NCBI GenBank assembly: GCA_043228905.1
Contig: JBHGNT010000021.1
Location: 12,462,001 to 12,526,000, forward strand
Length of the DNA: 64,000 nucleotides
Source: Azolla caroliniana
Taxonomy: Eukaryota; Polypodiophyta
Direction: 5' to 3'
Shown: positions 60,388 to 64,000 of the stretch, piece after piece
Position numbering within the stretch: the first letter of the stretch is position 1
Layout of the letters: each line of letters starts with the position of its first letter
The notes under the pieces: generated by a model
Seen by the model: only the letters and a program-made list of their open reading frames with translations
The model's database searches: none
Told to the model about the DNA's origin: nothing
Position numbers and translations under genes: made by a program

Positions 60388-61860
60388 ATCTTGATGCTTC
60401 ATATGAGGGTAGGAATGTGTGGTGAACCGAGCCAATGAAAGCTTCCACAATTGCACATGATGCACAAGTATCGTGTTTGAAGACGATAACGGAGGATTAG
60501 TTCAGGAGTAATAAACTCTTGTTTATGAGAGCATATTCTATTGAGACAACCATTTGTCTAGTTCCTTTCCTTTATGTTGTCTTAACCAGTTTTCGCATCT
60601 TAAGTGCTTTATGATGCATTACCCTTTCCCTAGATTGCACAATTCATTTTGTTGAATTTTTAAAAGATTGCTAGTGGAAAAAACTAAAGTATTCCTATTC
60701 TGTTTGTGCATATAACTGTGAGGGAGAGGACCAGATGAATTTAGTTCAACTGGTTAAGGTTTCCATTCTTTGGTAGTATGTATTATTTGCATTGAATTTG
60801 TAATTGGTGGAGACTTGTAACATAATATATGAAGCGAGGACTTGCCAACTAGGATACATTGATGTTATAAAAAAGCCTCACCCGAATAATGTATTATGAT
60901 ATGATTCATTGCGAAGCAATTGTAATGCACCCAATTTTCCAAACCATTCCTTCATTTATTGCGTCCATCCAAAACTCAAAATGTTGGCTTGAATATTTTT
61001 CAACATTTCGCTTGCATTCGATGCATTTCTAGTAAATGGTCAATACGAGGCCATTTCTAAATATCGAAGCATGTATTCAACAATTCTATACATTTCCCTT
61101 GATTTGAATGGAAACTGATGTAGTTGGATGCATTAATGTGACCCAAGTATCAAATATGTAAATCCCAACATTTAATTTTTTCCATCAATGCATGCAGTTT
61201 CAATGTATAGCACACTCATTATTCATTTATGGTGGGAGAAAACCTCCACTCTAGCTAATAATGATTACTATACACAATGCATGGCTTAGCCATACCGAGA
61301 GAGTTTTCGTAGAGTTAATACATTTGTTTCCGAGTTAAACATCCTATTGTGATTCAAAAGGTTTTGAAAACATTGATAAAGATCAAATGTGATGCATGAG
61401 TTCAGGCTAAGAAGACCATGGATCAAAATTGGCTCACTCAAATTTCTTTGATTGAGAAAAGGACTTGAATGGTGGCAAGGGTATGTCCTATGTGCATGTG
61501 ACATTGAGCATTCAATGTTGGATGAAAATCTTGGAAAAACATTGAGTATTCAATGTTGGGTGACAATCTCATTTTTGAAGTGTGTGTGTTTCTTTGATAG
61601 GAAATGATGGGCAAGTTGCCATCACCCTACCTTGCCCCTTTCCCTTCCTATAGACATCTCCCTTTTCCAAAAAAGAATATACTCCTTTAGTTAAAATATA
61701 CACAAAGCGATCCCTTTCTCGGGAAGGTCGAGCCAAGACTATCCTATCCTACACAAGAGATCTTGCTTATTTATCTTACACTTTCACATATGGCTCTAGC
61801 CATCCTTTCATGCACATCACCTACATTCACTATCCCACATGCCATGTCTTTCACGCCTCT
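60388..61860 (+). other. Lumazine synthase 3' flank and spacer, no gene seen
   Basis: The first few hundred bases are probably 3' UTR. A tRNA-like AGTTCAACTGGTTAAGG lies at about 60738. No protein or LTR was recognised up to the LINE end. Confidence 0.4.
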
Positions 61861-61863
61861 CGT

Positions 61864-64000
61864 TCATTTAATGGGAGGGGGGAACAACCAATTGGGTACT
61901 TCATACTTCCATAGTATATCAATTCCATTTGCTGCGGCCATCGGTGTCGTACACCATTGCTTTCGAAAATTCAGCCTCATTAGTTCTGTAGCATCATTAG
62001 TACCATCAATCCGCTCATATTGAGCTCTTAGTGTAGTTATTAATGTGTGCCAGATTAGCTTAATTGATTCAGCTGGGGGGCGTTTGTGTGCTGGAAATAC
62101 CCTAGTACACCTTGTTGTCCATATATACCATATAGTAATGGGGGCAAGCAACATCCAAAGATCTCCAAGTTTTTGATTCTGTGCACAAGTTGTAGGTACC
62201 TTGTTGTCAGTGATCACCCGCACAATGCCATTCTCCCATATGTACTTAGCATCGCATGTGCTATCGTATTTCGCCACATCATCCTCAAGACAAATCTAGC
62301 AAGCATGTCGCAAGTTGAGGGTGAACGAACTAGAGGCATACAACCACTCCCTCACGACATTCCCATAGACAATGGGAAATGCTTTCTATCTGTCCACAGG
62401 CAATACATCTAGGGTCTACATTGGGGCCTTTACCCTACGTCGCTACCGGTAATGCTCTATGTGCAATAAATAAGCCATAAACACATCATTATCTTGCGGT
62501 CATATCTGTCATGCCATATCATTTTCCAGAATTTATCTAGTCTCATTTCACTAATGCCCTCCTGTATCCAAAATTTCCTTGCTGCAATCTTGTCGTGTTC
62601 TTGTTCTAGAATAATTTGCCTCCCAATCTTCGTGTTATACTTGAAAAATTGAACCAACTTTTCCCCATCAGTTCGTCCTTGAGTTCTCCAACAATACATC
62701 GTTGGGTCCCATGATAACTGATCCAAATGCCCTTGTATAGGCCAACACACTGTCTCTGGTGTGATCTCCGTTGGCTTAGGGTCAATAATCATATTCTTGC
62801 CATTTTTTTGCGGTTAGCCTAATCGGCCTTTCTCTTTGAAAGGCTGGTTGCTCAACTCTTACCATTTCGTGCTCTAGTTTGTAGTAGAATACCTCATTTG
62901 ATTCTACTTTCATTCCCTTAATGCCAATTAAACAGTTCTCAACATCTATAAGTTCTATCCATGCAATTTCAGAGCTTGTTACTTCTTCCTCTTCCACGAT
63001 ATTCCTGTAGCATGCAATGGCATCTGTAATTCTCTTGAGCATGTCTTTACCCTTGGTTATTCTCCATATTCTAACCTTTTGAGTGCCTACCTCATTGGAC
63101 AAAAACCTCTCCCACTCCATTAATGCATTCCCTTGGGCATTGATTAACTCAACCCATTTGAAACCTGCTTTTTGGCCTATCATCAGCCCATCCATATCTC
63201 TAATCAATGGGTTCCATACAATTGGCATGTACATCCGCGCATATGCATAATTTCTCCACCTACATGTGATCCCCTTTCTGATTTCTTGCCATGCTTTCAT
63301 AATTCCAATAGCATAATGACTCTCCATACTTCCCCAATATTTGGGTCTCATTTCTGGCACAAAGCCCCAAAATTAGCTGCTTGGCCAACGTCCACCTTGT
63401 CTCGGCAACCACATCTTCCATCTACGTCGCCATAGAACTTTCCAAGGTGCCTTAGGAGGTTGTAGGTTCTTGACCACTAGTTTGCCTAGCAAGGCCTTCG
63501 TTTGCACCACGGGATCTATCAATCCCACCCCCCCTTCACTTTTCCTTTTTATAAGCATGGTCCAAGCAACCTTTGCACATGCTTGTTTTTCCTCCGTGCC
63601 CCCCCATAAGAAATTTATGATAATCCTTTTTATCAATTTCATCGACTTGGGCACGATTATCCAGCATACAACATCAATATGCCAAATAGTGGCCATTAGA
63701 ATCTGATTTGCAATCACAATCTTGCCCGCAAAGGATAGTTTTCTTGCATTCCACCATATTAACTTCGCTTTTATTTTGTCCACTAGTAGATTGTAATGTT
63801 CTACTCGATCAATGTCCATACCAATTTTGAAGCCCAAGTATCTAATAGCTTCTCCTTTCCTCAACCATCTAAAATTGGGGTCGGGGACCCAATTTAACAT
63901 GGGCTTATTACTGATCCAAATGCCCAGAGATTTATTCCAATTTATTTTAGCATCCGATCCCCTACAAAACTCATCAATTGCATTTTGCAATCTGTCCAAG
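61864..64000 (-). mobile_element. LINE (non-LTR retrotransposon) 3' half, decayed
   Basis: Minus-strand ORFs 63999-63373, 63360-62782, 62792-62457 and 62277-61864 form the C-terminal part of a LINE ORF2. They contain the RT thumb (YLGFKIGMDIDRVEHYNLLV, LIWWNARKLSFAGKIVIANQ), the IIINFLWGG segment, a long linker with a broken zf-RVT-like area near 62400, and the terminal WYIWTTRCTRVF and WLFPPPIK motifs. At least three frame changes are needed. The RT catalytic core and endonuclease lie beyond the right edge of the window. No poly-A tail or target duplication is obvious at the 3' end. Confidence 0.85.
62782..63999 (-). pseudogene. LINE ORF2 reverse-transcriptase C-terminus
   Basis: Two long open segments, 63999-63373 (208 codons, open at the window edge) and 63360-62782 (192 codons), are separated by a frame break near 63370. 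They carry the LINE RT connection region; KINWNKSLGIWIS directly follows the part of RT that would hold the FADD-type motif outside the window. The remaining ORFs are too broken for a functional product. Confidence 0.8.

Overview
The window looks like nuclear DNA of a land plant. Two intron-containing plant genes can be assembled exon by exon: an EDC4/VARICOSE-type mRNA-decapping scaffold on the minus strand (CDS 17202-23788, 12 coding exons, 1439 aa) and a plastid-type 6,7-dimethyl-8-ribityllumazine synthase on the plus strand (CDS 55232-60387, 8 exons, 225 aa). Almost everything else is transposable elements, their debris, microsatellites and diverged tandem duplications in AT-rich DNA. A Tf2/Tcn1-looking chromovirus and an endonuclease-less Penelope-like element hint at a non-flowering plant (moss, lycophyte or fern), but this is a weak inference.

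Layout. 1-12131 is a nest of retrotransposons. A decayed Ty3/gypsy chromovirus (gag-PR-RT-RH-IN-chromodomain, plus strand, 5' end outside the window) has its 3' LTR (3907-3994 plus 9310-9660) split by a young complete Ty1/copia element (3995-9309, minus strand). That copia has 602-bp LTRs with 6 counted mismatches, a perfect TSD ATAGA and an intact 1356-aa polyprotein. Next come a gypsy fragment (9661-10112, minus) and a 5'-truncated second copia (10113-12131, plus). The pol ORF of this second copia is interrupted by a solo LTR of the first gypsy family (10908-11345, TSD ATACC); deleting that insertion leaves the reading frame open. 12132-16900 holds a degraded copia tail, tandem duplications and a 20-bp minisatellite. 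16900-24930 is the EDC4 gene.

24930-34700 is gene-poor, with several ancient tandem duplications. 34749-39420 is strongly G-rich on the plus strand and holds a minus-strand Penelope-like element. It has a YIDD reverse transcriptase, no GIY-YIG domain and telomere-like repeats inside. 41680-42280 is an LTR-like sequence folded back on itself. 43600-45665 holds repetitive acidic minus-strand ORFs. 46150-46513 is a tandem repeat of coiled-coil-like coding sequence. 47595-53980 is a second nest: a gypsy remnant, a foldback unit, an internally deleted copia (49229-51799, minus) and the 5' half of another copia (plus).

The lumazine synthase gene follows. Its 2.7-kb first intron holds a copia gag fragment, microsatellites and a tandem duplication. 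The window ends in the 3' half of a minus-strand LINE (about 61860-64000).

The two host genes are functionally unrelated: P-body mRNA decapping and riboflavin synthesis. The most interesting signals are (i) a heat-shock-element array placed just upstream of the TATA box in the gypsy LTRs, (ii) the endonuclease-less Penelope element with telomere-like DNA and extreme strand asymmetry, (iii) a copia polyprotein with a C-terminal extension of about 245 aa carrying a Cys/His cluster, and (iv) antisense tRNA-like motifs at the ends of several LTR-like sequences.
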